Source of the DNA: Lycocorax pyrrhopterus obiensis
Taxonomy: Eukaryota; Chordata; Aves; Passeriformes; Paradisaeidae
Assembly (NCBI GenBank): GCA_014706295.1
Contig: JACSVZ010000002.1
Coordinates: 136,634,682 to 136,698,681, forward strand
DNA length: 64,000 nt
Direction of reading: 5' to 3'
This document shows, piece by piece, positions 14,301 to 27,380 of this stretch. The notes under the pieces were generated by a model. The model made no database searches, was not told the DNA's origin, and saw only the letters and a program-made list of their open reading frames with translations. The position numbers were made by a program, and so were the translations under genes. Positions within the stretch are counted from its first letter, which is position 1; every line of letters starts with the position of its first letter.

Positions 14301-14963
14301 TTGCTCCTGCTACTCCTAGATAGAAATAGACTTCAAATCTCCCAATTAAATTGATCTAATCATTAAAACTGCTTTCTATGACAATTTCCTTTAAGCAACA
14401 CTACGAATTTACTGTTGTTCTGCGTACTTGATCGTACTTCTCTTTACTGTATTTGTAACATTCATATTCAAATGTTCTCTGACTGCATTTAGGGACACCT
14501 TTCTAACATTTTTTGTTTGGAGAATTTTTAAGAAGTTATGATAAAATTAAATGTGGATATTGTACACCTCCATCACTTTTACTTCACAGACATATAAGCA
14601 ATAAAATGCCTTTAAAACTAAGGACCAAGCCTTTGAAATTATCTGAGTAATAAGGGACAGGACAGTTCACATTTAGCCCTATTAGATAAGAATTAAAAAG
14701 AGAGAAGGGGATTGGGCAAGTAGTCTCAGCATGCATGCAAAACACCTCATTTTGAGAGAAATTACTTTTACACTTTACAAGATTTTAGACTCTAATTCCC
14801 AGCTTGATGGTTCCTAATAAAAAAACCTCCGAAGTAAACAATTAAGAACACATGATCTGTTTCTATTTATATGACTAGGTGAGATTTAATAATCTAAATT
14901 GTTTCCCTTCGGGGACCTTGCCAAAGGAGGCTCTCGTAACAGAAACTGTGAAACTTGGAGGAT

Positions 14964-15325
14964 TGTACCGGGTTTTAGTAGTAAGATTTTGGTAGAAGGA
15001 GTGGCTACAGAGGTGGCTTCTGTGAGAAGCTGCTAGGAGCTTGCCCTGTGTCCAACAGCACACATGCCAGTTGGCTGCAAGATGGGTCCACTGCGGGCCA
15101 AGGGCAAGCCCACCAGTGACAGTGGTAACACCTCTGGGATAACGTATTTAGAAGAGGGAAAAACTGCTGCACAATCGCAGCTGGAAGAGAGGAATGAGAA
15201 TACGGGAGCAAAACAGCTCTGCAGACACCAAGGCACTGAAGAAGGAGAGAGAGCTGGTGCCTTGGGTGTTGGAGAAGTTTCTCCTGCAGCTCGTGGTGAG
15301 AACAATGGTGACGTAAGCTGTTCTC
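14964..15325 (+). mobile_element. Truncated LTR-like element, copy A
   Basis: It starts TGTACCGGGTTTTAG, then GGTGGCTTCTGTGAGAAGCT, GGCTGCAAGATGGGTCCAC, CACCTCTGGGATAACGTATT and a purine-rich stretch up to GCTCGTGGTGAGAACAATGG. The order is the same as in the elements at 26950, 39730 and 46958. It begins with TG as an LTR should, but stops after about 360 bp. Reading frames of 90-113 codons on both strands inside it have no coding meaning that I can see. Confidence 0.6.
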
Positions 15326-16092
15326 AGAAAAGTAGTGTAAAAACACTGAAGATCTCTTTCTCTAACCTGACAAAGACATGAAAATACCAGCAGCTGAAGT
15401 CAACAATAAAGACATACAAAGTGTATTTTTTCCCCTATTTTTGCAACAATCGTGAGTTACTATCAGATCGGATTTAAAAGAAAAAAAAAAAAAAAAAGAA
15501 GAGTTGGGTATTTTATCACTTCGGACTTTTTTTTTTTAATTAGCACAGAAAAGCAAATGAAATGCACAAGGCTCTCATTTACAGGAGGGGGCACTAGATT
15601 ATCCACTAGTTCTTTCTGGCACTAAACCCTGTATCTACGAAACACATATTGAATCTTAAAAATTAGAAGAGTTGCTTTTCTCATCCAAAAACAATGCCTT
15701 TATTACTGACCTCCAAGACTAGTGACTAAAATTCTCTCTTCTGTTCTTTACTGAGAATCGATGACCTCTTCTATTCTGTGTATATTCTGTAGATTACTGG
15801 CATGTCTAGGCAAGCAACAGCAACACCTCTGAGATATTCAAGTTAGCACCAAGCACCTCATTAAATCCGAGTTCTGAACATCACACATCTGCTTTACAGT
15901 TTGAACCACTGGAGAGCACACAATGTGGATATCAGATACCGCATGAATGAACACCACAGTCTATGGATGCTGAAAAAACTCCAGCAGAGAATTTCTTCAG
16001 CTCTCTGCAGCATTTTTGTGGGAGTTCTGTCTTTCCCATGCAAGTAACTCAAAACAATGTTACAGTTTTGTAAACTTCTTGCAGCTGCAGGC

Positions 16093-16329
16093 TGTTTTGC
16101 ATAATTGTTATGATTCTAACTAGAAAAACATTCAGAGATGGGTGTCTTAGAACTTGACCAATCCCCTTAGGGGGTGGATGGCAAAAAACCAGTTACCTTA
16201 TGCCACTTAATACACTTTGCGAACTAACATATATAAGTCTTCTGAGAATTCATTAAATCCATCCATTGATCCCTGAGCCTGGACTTTGTGTCGTTTCTCT
16301 ACTTGTCCATGGGGAAAACAGCGACAACA
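16093..16329 (+). mobile_element. Probable short solo LTR (endogenous retrovirus)
   Basis: A 237-bp unit that begins TGTT and ends AACA, the inverted termini expected of an LTR. It contains CCAATCCCC, a TATA-like CATATATAAG near 16228, a variant polyadenylation signal CATTAAATCC near 16251, then CTTTGTGTCGTTTCTC. That is the U3-R-U5 layout. No primer-binding site or coding region follows, so it would be a solo LTR. I see no clear target-site duplication. Recognition is from structure, not from a family match. Confidence 0.5.
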
Positions 16330-19300
16330 GTCCTTCCCCTTTGTGCCACATAGCTAACTTGCCGGAGTTAACACACTCCTGTGTTTCAAACTGAAAAAAC
16401 ATTCAGACATATTCATGCACTAAAAAGCACAAATAATTGCACTGAGCAAGGATTCCTATTGTTGCAGCTTTACTGCTTCCAATTCTAGACCTAGGCTGGT
16501 GTGACACTGAACTGAACCCTGTAGATAAACATGAACTAATGTGCATGTAAAGAGAGTCTGGGCCAAACTCTACTGACTGACAAGAGATCATGTCGAAAAG
16601 GATTCTACAGTTTGCTGACTCAATATATTGATTATTGAGTTTACATATGCTAGGATATCCAGAAACAGCAAGGACATAGTTTTTCAGTGTGTTTAGTATC
16701 TCTTAGAAACAGAAATATTATACAAAGAATTTTAAAAAGCAACATTTGTGTCAAATCTTAAGGAAAATGAGACCTAGAATTTTTGCTTCTTAATTTGAAG
16801 CATAAGCAAGTATAAGTGTAAAAATTATTTATGTCAATTCTCAATACACAGGTGTGTGTAAAATCACAATTAATATAATTTATGTATTCCTAAAACTAAA
16901 TGCTGCTCTCAGAGATGAGAATACGCTTTGGGATATTGCATGGGTCTAACTGCTAGCCACCTGCTGTTTCCAGTAAATCAGCCAGTGAACAAGCCATGAC
17001 ACGGCATTTTCACCTCTCCATGATTTGATACCAGGTATCCAAAATGAACATTTGTTATTTAACTTTTCCATAAAAGACATCACACTCTCTGTTAACAGAG
17101 GCTGTACAGAAGACTTAAAGAGCAATAAATGTCTAAAACTATGATACAACAAGAAATTAGGAAATAAGAAGAATGTGTAAGATTCTCCACAATACTATAA
17201 AATCCCATAGTCTACTTTTAATTGTGGATAATTAATATTTTTAAAAAAGAAAAGGTGATTGATAATTTGAAATACTTCAAATTGATTTTACTATATCAAT
17301 CTGTGTTACTTGAAAAACTCCTTGGAGTCAAAAGTCTTCAATTTAAAGCAGAAAGGGACATAAAAAACATTTTAACTAAATGCTTGTGTTTTAGAATGCG
17401 AAAGTAATATTTTCATTGTCATATAAGCAAATGTAATTTGTTCTTAATCTTCACGTCTTTGTCTCTCCCTCTGCCACCAAAAATGAACAAAGTAGACCTG
17501 CTTAATAATGCTGGCTTTTATATGCAACACAAAATATTTATTATCATATTTATTTTTAATAAAATTAATGGCATTGCTTAATATATTGACTAACAATATG
17601 AAAGCTCTGCTAGAGAACAAAGTTTAGAAAATTTACCAATATTCTGTGGTTTTAGAATAAAATATCTTATACTCAAGGAAATTCTGGTGCCCTAGTTGAA
17701 CAGCCAGCTCATTATGCAGATTTCCCAGACTGGAGCAGATTTTAAGTCAGCATCCCTTAGAATAATGATTTTTATTTACTTCACCATATAAATAAAGTAT
17801 TACTGCAAAAACTGAAGTTGCCAAAAGAAACCTTTGTTCATGACATTTGGCTGGAAAGTGATATATTCTAAATTATGCAGTAAAAAGACAAAAAATACCA
17901 GTTTTAAAATACCTTGTATCAGAGTCTATTGTCTATTAAATTCTTATATGATGCCTTTACTGATTAGTGGTAATGAGATAATGTTATCTGAGCACTCTGA
18001 ATGACTTTCTTGAAAAATCTCAGTTGAAAAATTTGCAAATACTCAGATCTAGTAACTGATAAAAGATAGTAGGTCACTAATTCACATGCTACACATTAAG
18101 ACTGACCTTTAAAGTATTGACTTATAAGAATCTAATTATTAGAAATATAATCAGACATGGGCAGGTAAAAGCAAGCTTAGGCTCCACAGCTGTGCCAGTA
18201 TAGTTTAGTCCAAACCCTTAGTACCCATCCTAGCATGACACACTGAACAAATGTTGGGCCTACTGAGCTACAACACCACCTGATGATTTAAGATGGATTC
18301 AAATGGGTTTTTTATTTATTTTATCAAGATATACTAGGAAATACCTGATTAGGAAACATGAAAAGACTTGTGTTAACTGTTAATGTCGTTTTAAAGGCAG
18401 TATAAATATAAAATGTCATTTACATCTGAAAATGAACATCAATGCACATTTTTTTTTCCAGCTCATTAAGAATTCAGCCTTTTCCAGCATCTTTATTAAC
18501 CCTATCTGCAATTTATGAAGGTTGTGTGTCTGCATAAATGCAGGGCATATACTATAACAACAATTTACTTTCACACACATAAAAGCATGTGCACACAAGG
18601 ACACACTGTTCAATATTTTTTCTTATGAATATTTATTTTTTTTGTGTTTTCTTGATGTATTTAATCAGAATTAGTCCTCTGATTGGGTATTTATTCCTTA
18701 TTTGATTTTACTCCTATGCCTTCTTTATTTAGTCTACAGCTAAATTTACTTCTCTGAAGTAAATTTTACATGTTCAAGTTCACTTTGATTTATCAGCATT
18801 ATTTTGAAGTATACTGCTGTCCTTTGAAAAGCCTACAACCCTCCACAGTTCGGTTCCATTCATGATATTTGTGCATAATTCTTCTTCCACTATCCGAGAT
18901 ATTGCTAAAATATTTAGCATTACTGGGCCTAGATTGAATCCATTTAAGATGCAGCACAACATGATTTACAGAGAGTAACCAGTAACTATTCTTTGTATGC
19001 CTTTTCCCAATTAAGCACACCACATATTTAGAGGCAACAATGAGACTTTTTTCTGCTAGTTTGTAATAAAAAAATGGGTTACTGAAAAGAATTCGATTTT
19101 TTCATTGAATAATTTTTCATCACTTAGTCCATTATTTTTCCAGGGTCCAGAGCTAACTGTCTCAATTACAACTTCCCAGGTGTCCCTGTCCTTTGCCCTC
19201 TGTTATTTTCTTTTCACTGAGGAACCAATTTTTCTTGTTTTCTCTTTACTTGTGATGTAGTTACAAGCTCTCTCCATCATTGTCTTTTATATCCTTTGGT

Positions 19301-21779
19301 AATTGTAATTCAGCACCTGTGATAGCCTTTCTTACTGTATTCTCAAGGCTTCTTAGTTTTTTATGCTTTTATTCATTAGTCATGTGGTCCTTTTCTCACC
19401 TTTTGCAAAATTTCTTTCTGCTCTGTATATCTTTATGACTGCACCAGGAGCTTTAAAGGTCTCTTATTATGATTTATATCTTTCTTTTGAAATAGGATAG
19501 CCTGTTATTATGTACTTGATATATTCACTTCCACTTAGAGCCAGATCTCCTGTGGATTATATTAACCCCTTCTCTTTTGAAGTTGTTTTGGTAAGTCTTT
19601 TAATGTCTGATGTCCTTTTCCTTAGTATTGATGTCTATTTACCCATAAACAATAACAAAATTCCATTCAAACTGCCTTAATCCTTCATACTTTTAGACAA
19701 ATACTTTTTTTTGAATAAAAAAGAAACAAAAATCTTATTTCTAAAAACTTAGTATGCCTATAAAATGCCATTCTGCTCTTTCAGTCGATTTCCAGATAAA
19801 TTAAATCCTTCTTTTTATCAAAGAGTCTTTTACATGTATCTATTTTCCAAGTTTTCAGAATACAAAGAACACCTTGCTCTTCTACTTAAACATTCAATGT
19901 TGGCAGCACTAGTCTTTTCCTTTTTTTTTTTTAATTCATATATATATTAAAATATAATACCAAAGATATGTTGTAGCATTTTTATTTTTGCTTAGCTCAA
20001 TGCAAACAAATATGCATACCTGCTATTTTACATAGTATCTTCCTTTCTGTCTGTTTGATTTAGTACCAAAAAAAACCCTATTATTTAGCTGGCTGAATGT
20101 TATTCTCCCCAATAGCATCCTACTCTGAACTCTGATTTCTTTCAGGTTTAGTTGCAGACTTCTGTTCACAGTGTTTGTTCCTAGATTTTTTTTTTAATGG
20201 AAAACACATATATTTATATTCTCTTGAATGACCCAGTTGATTGTATCAAATGGTTTCCAATCTGAGGACCACAACAGATACTTCTGCCATTAATTCTGAG
20301 GCACTAAAGTTTAAATCTGTGTCCCATGTTTCCAGGTGAAGCCAAAGGAAAATCAGAGACCAGTAATACAGGATATGTGGCAAAGTAATCTGGACTCCAC
20401 TGTGTAAACTGAACTAGGCTATTGAAACCACCAGGTTTATCTTTTACCCTTTTCTTACATCAGTAGCAAGCTTTGCACAAACTAAGAGGAAAAGTTATAC
20501 TAAATAGATCAGGCTTCTATTTAATTCAATTTGCATCACTTTTAAACAGCAACACATACTTGAAATTGCAAGTTTGGGGATTTAAGCTTTATTTCTATGT
20601 ATGGAATCTTTCTAGAACAGAATGATACAATGAGCTGCTCTACTTCACAGTTTTTGGGACCCTGTGTCCAAAATCACCAAAACCAAATGGAATGGCAACA
20701 TTTTTGTAATACTCCAGTTTATGCCTGTATATGTCTGGTGCACAGACTACAGTAATAAAAATGATTTCCAGCACATCTAGCAAAGCTATAGCTTCATTGT
20801 TAGTGAAATTTTCAGTATAAATTTAGCTTTCAGCTACCTATTTTAAATCCATTAACAATTGGTGGAAGGTCTTGCTAGTAGATTCATTTGTAATTCAAAG
20901 CTAAATGAAAAAATAATACTCTAAGGACTGTTAGCCTTTGCTTCTGTCATAATCATCTCTCATTTCTCTCCCACAGGAGCTGAATTCTGCTTTAAATTGC
21001 ATTCAACACTGTAGCACTTCCTTAATTCCACCTTATTACACGATTCCCCTTTTATAATTAACTCTCTGGAAAACATGCTCCTCAAAAATAACCAAAACAC
21101 TAACAAGCAAAGATGCATGCATTTTGAATCTCAGATTCTACAAGTTATACAGGATTGGAAAGTTTTGTTAAAAAGTTGGAAGTTTCAGTTCAGAATTGTT
21201 TTTATTCTTTTTCTTCAAAGACATAGTGTCAGTTACTAAACAGAAAATAAGCCTTATTCAAACAGTCCTTCACCTTATACTTAACCTCCCTTAGGAAATT
21301 CAGGACAGCCCATTCTTGCTCAGAAAATAGAGATGATGGTTAAAGTTTGTTATCTGACATAAAAAATAATAGGGAGAAGAATTTCTGCAGCAGTGCAATA
21401 TATCCACATAAGAGATGTCAAAACCTGTGTTATATGCTTCAGGAAGAAAGAGTATGTACTGCGCAGTAGGTATTTTTTCTGCAGTTTCAAAGACACTAGA
21501 CTGGATATGGAAAAGGCTGATGGAGAGATGTGAAGCTGCTGCCAACTTACTTGTGGACTTTTACAGAAATATCCAAAAAGTCTGCTTAGCAAAGAAAGAA
21601 TAATGGAGTTCACTCAGTTAAGATATATCTTCATAATAAACTTTTTAGTACAGGATAGAAAAGTAGTTGGCTACAAAAAAACCTCACAAAACAACCAAAT
21701 AAAGCTGCCATTAAAAGTATTGTTTACATCCTATCATTCATTGTGATTAAACATTATATAATGTCAGGTGAAACCACTT

Positions 21780-21992
21780 AATCATAGAATCATTAAGGCT
21801 GGAAGAGACCTTTAAGATGATCAAGTCCCACCATCGACCCAGCACTACCACTCTAATAGCCAAACCACTAAATGATATCACCCAGTGCCAGATCCAGACA
21901 CCTCTTAAACACCGACAGGGATGGTGATTCCACCACCTCCCTGGACAACCTATTCCAATGCATGACCACCCTAACAGTGAAATTTTGCATGA
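21780..21992 (-). mobile_element. CR1 LINE 3'-end copy, minus orientation
   Basis: The plus-strand text starts AATCATAGAATCATTAAGGC, then GGAAGAGACCTTTAAGATGA, CATCGACCCAGCACTACC, and CACCACCTCCCTGGACAACC. This is the reverse complement of a CR1 3' end, so it lies in the same orientation as CSMD3. It is 5'-truncated after about 213 bp. Confidence 0.9.
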
Positions 21993-24284
21993 TCTACTGT
22001 ATGCAGAACAAATAAACATACAGTAAATGTACATAACTGGTTTATTTTTATTTTTTATTGACCATTACCTAATGACCAGGAAGTTGTGGGTTGTCACTGG
22101 TCACCTGCAAACTGGATGGTACATAATTATAAAAAATTGTTCTGACACTAGTTTGACATTGTGTTGATCCTTAATATAATGGAATTGCATTAGCAGGTTC
22201 AAAGGATGTTTAATGGTTTGTTTTAGTCACTGGTTCATTTTACAAGTGAATTTGCACCCTAAATATCCTCATGCGATATTCACAGGCAAAACAGATGGAC
22301 AATCATAAAAAGTAGCACCATTTTGTGAAGTTCTGATTAGCCTGTAGGGCCCATATAAATAATATTTTATCTTGTCACAATTTATTAATGAGTGCAAAGG
22401 ATTTCATTCATGTATTCAAAATATTATACTTTTTGCTGTTGTAGCCTGAGACATAAAAGATGGAATTATGAATGCACATCTTTTACCCAATGTACAAAAC
22501 AAACTAAAATTTTTAATTTAGAATCTAGAAATGAGAGTGATTTGGGATTATCTCTTCAGGGGTCACTGTTCTCCCACAACATGCCACTTACTTAGCTGAA
22601 TGAAGTAAACATGGCAAGGACTCAGAACAAATGAAAAGAAAATGCGAAGTTTTAATTACTCTAGGATGACAAATGAAGCAATTGTATGTTTTCTGGTTCA
22701 GTTATTCTTTGGGGTTTGGGCTGGTTGTGGTGTTTTTTCCCTGCCTTGTCCTGAGCTTTATGCTGTTCTAATACACTTTCCCCCACCATACAGCTCACGC
22801 AGCATAAAACTCACTTGCAAGTTCAGTCACTGATGTTTCAGTAAAGACAAGAGTAATCAGTCTCCTTCACTACTCCAACAATTGCCATCCTGAGACTATA
22901 GTGAATGACCACATCAAAACAAGTGCAGTATTCTGCTGGAGTAAGCACACTGAAAGTGCTCCCTGTTAAATCATCAAGCCACCTTCCTGCCTCTATTTTT
23001 TTTCCCCGAAACTGCTGCAAGAGACTTCTGGTTTTCTTTGTTATTTTTGTAACTTTTTATTACACTTTTTAAGTATTCATTAGAAAAATCCCCCAGGTCT
23101 ACACTATTATTTACCTGGTTTCTTCAAAGCAGAGTTACAAATAAGCCACACTGGAAGCACTCTGGGCTGTTTCATCAAAGGAGTATTAAAGAGACACATG
23201 GAAGCACAAAAACAGTAGTCAGTAAATCTTTGTCTAAGAGGGATGGTGGGAAAACCAGAGTACTGTTCTTGCATATAAAGATTCAAGAGAACTGTTTTTC
23301 AATTTGTTTCTGAATGTTAATAAGACTTTGTGAAGTAATATAATCCTATCTCTGTAGAGAATATATGTAAAAAGCCCGTCCAATGTATAACTGCTCATTT
23401 GATAACTGCTGGTGAATATCTGTTCGACTCCAGATGAGAATAACTTCATGCATATTAAAAAGTACTATCAGAATAATGAAAACATGCAACTTCAGAAAAG
23501 GCTTACGAATGTTTCCTTTTGCAGTACTCCTGAGCATAGGAAAGGTAAGAAATTAGGAGCAGCTTCAGAAAAGTATCCTCAAAAGAAGTGCATGTAACCA
23601 CCTTTTGCAACAGCAACAATGAAATACTGTCTTCCTGACATTGACTACACTAATCAAAATAAAATATTTCATACCATCATAAGAATGCATTAAATTAAGG
23701 ATACAGTATTAAAAAATACAAAGGAAATCAAATAACTCTGTGAAGCCTCTGCACATACTGTAAAAGGAAAAAAAAAAAAGTAAATCTTTGCATGGGTACT
23801 GTTATCCAACCTACAAGTACCTGAGAAGACAACAGATCAGGCTTTATTTTGACAATAAAGTTGTTCTAGTCCTTGAAGAAACAATATGCCACTCCCTATG
23901 TACCTCACTGTTCTCTTCAATTCTTGTGTTTCCTGCTCACTAACACAGAAAAAAAAGCTTGGTTTTTACTTGTATCACTTCCTGGTGCAGTTCCTTTGTG
24001 ACTAGGTAAATGCCTGAGCCTACACAAGGTAGGGGATGAGTCAAAAATAGAAGTGGGAACTTATTTTTTTTTCAAAAGCAGCATCACAGCGGCCATATAA
24101 AATGTTCACTTGTTACCACAATGAGCCAAGGGGATTTTGTGCCTGCATCTGACTCCCTGCCTGATGCAAGTATACACTGGAATTTAGCAGATAGCTTTCT
24201 CACTGAGGCTTAACTCCATCATATAGTTATAAATCACACGTGCCAGATAAGCTTTAGAGTTTAGTATTCTAGAGAAAGACAGGA

Positions 24285-24525
24285 CGAATCATGTCTCTGG
24301 TCATGTACATATCCCTGTAAGATGAATGCGACCACTTGAGCCTGAGGAAGGAAAATCTTCAACTCATGAGCTAGGATTGGCTGTATCAGCCAGCCTGCTA
24401 AGGAGAAAGGTCATACCACTGCCTATCCACAAGGAAGAAAGAGAACGAAGGAGGTGTTTGGACCTCAAACAGATATTTGGTCATAATAAATTCTTGTGTG
24501 TTGATTCTGACTGAGAACAATGATT
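24285..24525 (+). mobile_element. Possible LTR-like or other retroelement remnant
   Basis: The block ends in CATAATAAATTCTTGTGTG followed by TTGATTCTGACTGAGAAC, which resembles an AATAAA-bearing R/U5 junction of an LTR. It directly precedes a CR1 fragment. No matching left terminus was found, so the assignment is weak. Confidence 0.25.
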
Positions 24526-24559
24526 TCTAAATAAGGAAAAAATGGAAAAGCTTTTCCTC

Positions 24560-24745
24560 CCATGAGGACAGTCAGGAAATTAAGGAAGTTGTCCACATAG
24601 GTTGTTCGGACTCCATCTTTGGAGGCTCTTAAGACAGTCTGGATAAAGGCCTGAGCAACCTTGCCTCACCTGAGAGCTGAAACTGCTTTCAGTAGTACAC
24701 TGGACTAGTGAGATTGAGTTCCCTTACATGCTGAACTATCCTGCT
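24560..24745 (+). mobile_element. CR1 LINE 3'-end fragment, diverged
   Basis: It contains GGTTGTTCGGACTCCATC, TTTGGAGGCTCTTAAGAC, CTGGATAAAGGCCTGAGCAA, GAGAGCTGAAACTGC and a final CTGAACTATCCTG. These are recognisable in order as the 3' untranslated region of a CR1 element in plus orientation, with many substitutions. Confidence 0.75.
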
Positions 24746-26949
24746 TATAAGCTTTTGTCATTCTGTCTTGCGTTTCTTTGCAACCTGGTTATGTGGACGC
24801 ATACATAACATACTGAATTCCGGGATTAAACTCTGGATTTACACCTTTGGTTGATTTGTATTTCCATGGATATGACAATTTCTTAAAGTCAGATTCTCCT
24901 TTTACTAAGCACTGAATCTAAATGCCACAAAGTAACTCTTATAAGAAGTATAGGCTTCAAGGTCTCTACTGTTAAGTGACAGATTTTCATCATGTAACTC
25001 ATGTTTATATGTGGCTATTCTGCCTGCAAAATTTGAGGCATGTTTGTGACTGCACTTCAAACTACAACCTGAGAAATGACTGCAGAAAACCCCATCAAAA
25101 CATGGTACTCACTACGGAAGGGCCTCCTATTTTTTCAGAAACATACAAGAACAAATAGTTCAAAATAACAGAAAAGCCTCTGCCTCTACTGTTAAACATA
25201 TGATTTGATATCTTATTCCTCTTAGATTCAAATCTTTCTCATGTTTCAGTAAGAATTTTGAGAGTACCAGATGTAAAGCCAGTTTCAAAGTCCTTTTCAG
25301 ATGATGATTGCCAGACAGAATCACACAATAGAACAATGAAAAACATGCCATTAACCTCCACAGTCACTGTAACAAATTCCCCTCCTAACACTATCCTTGT
25401 GCCTGAACCCTACAGTTACAGAATGCATTGTGCTTCTTGGAGGGTTCCAAATGACCTTATGGAAATGCCACAGGTGAAATGCTGAATCACCAAGCAAAAA
25501 GTTAAACCACAGAAACAAACAGTAAAGGACAGAAATACCTGGTTTCTATGGAAAGCTTTTGTTTCCAAGAAAGCAAAGAACTTCCTTTTTGTTCTCAGTC
25601 CTTCAGAAAAAGATAAAAATGATAACACACAATGGATGGATTATCAAAGGCTCAAACCAGATATTATTTTTAGCATTGGTATTCCTCCTATTCCTGATTT
25701 TCTGCTCTCCCTGTTCCACAGTCAAGCATTATCTCTGTTACCTTCTGTTCCCTGTTTCAGAAGGAGAGAAGGATTTAGGCACTCCAAAAGATGGCTGCTT
25801 TTTGCAGTGACTTTTTTTTTTTCCCCGAATAAATCCAGTAAAAATTAATTCTATCCACTATCAATAAACAAGTACTTTGCTAATTACAGAAGGTTTTTAT
25901 GACTGCACTTTTTTCGCTCTATTACTTGAACAATTTTTTCTACCTATTCGGCTACAACCACAACATTCTTCTGAAAGCATTTTTTAGACGATAAGCAGTA
26001 TCAATTTTGCTACTATTCTTTAAATTTAAATTCAACTGTTATCAGATTACAAACTTTTTTATCTGGGGCTTTTACCATCCATATTAAAATCATATTACTC
26101 ATAACAATTAGTTTCCTGAGTCCTTCCTCTGAGCATTAAACACAGATTTAAAACACTTGTATTAGTGAGAAAACAGTAATGATATCTAAAACAGTGTCAA
26201 CAGTCTTCATTACTAAAAAAGAGATTGTTACTCTTGTCACTTTCTAATTTGAAGTGATTTTTCAAGAAAATAAATGCTGGGCCGGAGGTGGAATTTTTTT
26301 CCTCTTATTTTAATCTCTTCATATGAGAACCTCTGCTTCTTGCTCTGTCTGTTTTGCTTTTTTTCCTTCAACATATTATTATTTTCATTGGTACTTGTAT
26401 TATTGAGGTGTCATTTTCTATCTCTGTGCTGCCACATTTATGTCAGGCAGAGGTTTTCCTCTGTAGCCTTAAATATGAGCATTATTTAATCAAGGACGTT
26501 GACTGAAAATAAATCTAACCTATTCAGGCACTGGATAAATAAAATAACCACCTTGTTAAAAAGATCTGATTGAGAACCTGTTTTATTAATTCATGTGTCT
26601 GTTGTAGGTTTAATTGTCATAACAGTACATTTAATTTTTAAATGACTCCTAAAGGTTACTTTCTGTTGTAAACGAACTGGCAGTAAAAGTTACCATGTAG
26701 ATATCTAACATAGATAACTGCATTTTCCTCACAAAAAAACCCAACCCCAGATAATATCCTTTTTCGTAATAGATAATATCTGCCTGCTCACCCTCACTTT
26801 GCTTTTAATTACCACTAGTTAGCATATTCTTCTCTAATATTTCTTACAGGTTCTGTTTATCATTTTGTTCTTTCATAACACTAGTAAAATGAGATTAAGA
26901 GTCAGGAAATGCTAATTAACAACAAATAGCTAAATAACCTTTGTTTGGT

Positions 26950-27380
26950 CAAAGGTTGGACTCCTGCTGCAGCGTGGGGCCTTCCAGGCTGCAGGCAGAC
27001 CTCTGTTCCAGCATAAACCAAGACGGGGACAGATGCCTCACCACAGGCTGCAGCAGGGACTGAGGTAGATCCTTGCTGTGGTGTCTGAAGTACATCTTCC
27101 CCCTCCTGATTCACAGACCCTGGTCTGGGGAGTTGTATCCCTCACTCCTCTTTCCAGCTGCAGTGCCATTGTGCAGCTCTTTTACCCTTTCTTAAACACA
27201 TCACCCCAGCAGTGGCTACCTCCACGGCTGATGGGCTCAGCCTTGGCCAGCAGTGCATTCATGTTGGAACCGGCTGGCGTTGCCTCTGCTGAACATGGGG
27301 GAAGCTTCCAGCAACTTCTCACAGAAGCCACCCTTGTAGACCCCTGCTACCAAAGCCTTGCCACATAAACCCAGTACTGT
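26950..27380 (-). mobile_element. Truncated LTR-like element, copy B, minus orientation
   Basis: Read on the minus strand it begins ACTGGGTTTATGTGG, then GGTGGCTTCTGTGAGAAGTT, GGCCAAGGCTGAGCCCATCA, and GAGGGGGAAGATGTACTTC, ending in a CTGCAGCAGGAGTCC stretch. The order is the same as copies A, C and D. It extends about 100 bp further than copies A and C before losing similarity. The 96-codon plus-strand frame within it is antisense to the element and not a gene. Confidence 0.6.

Noticed and set aside
15005..15381. Overlapping frames of 90-113 codons on both strands
   Set aside because: They fall in the truncated LTR-like copy A and have no family resemblance.
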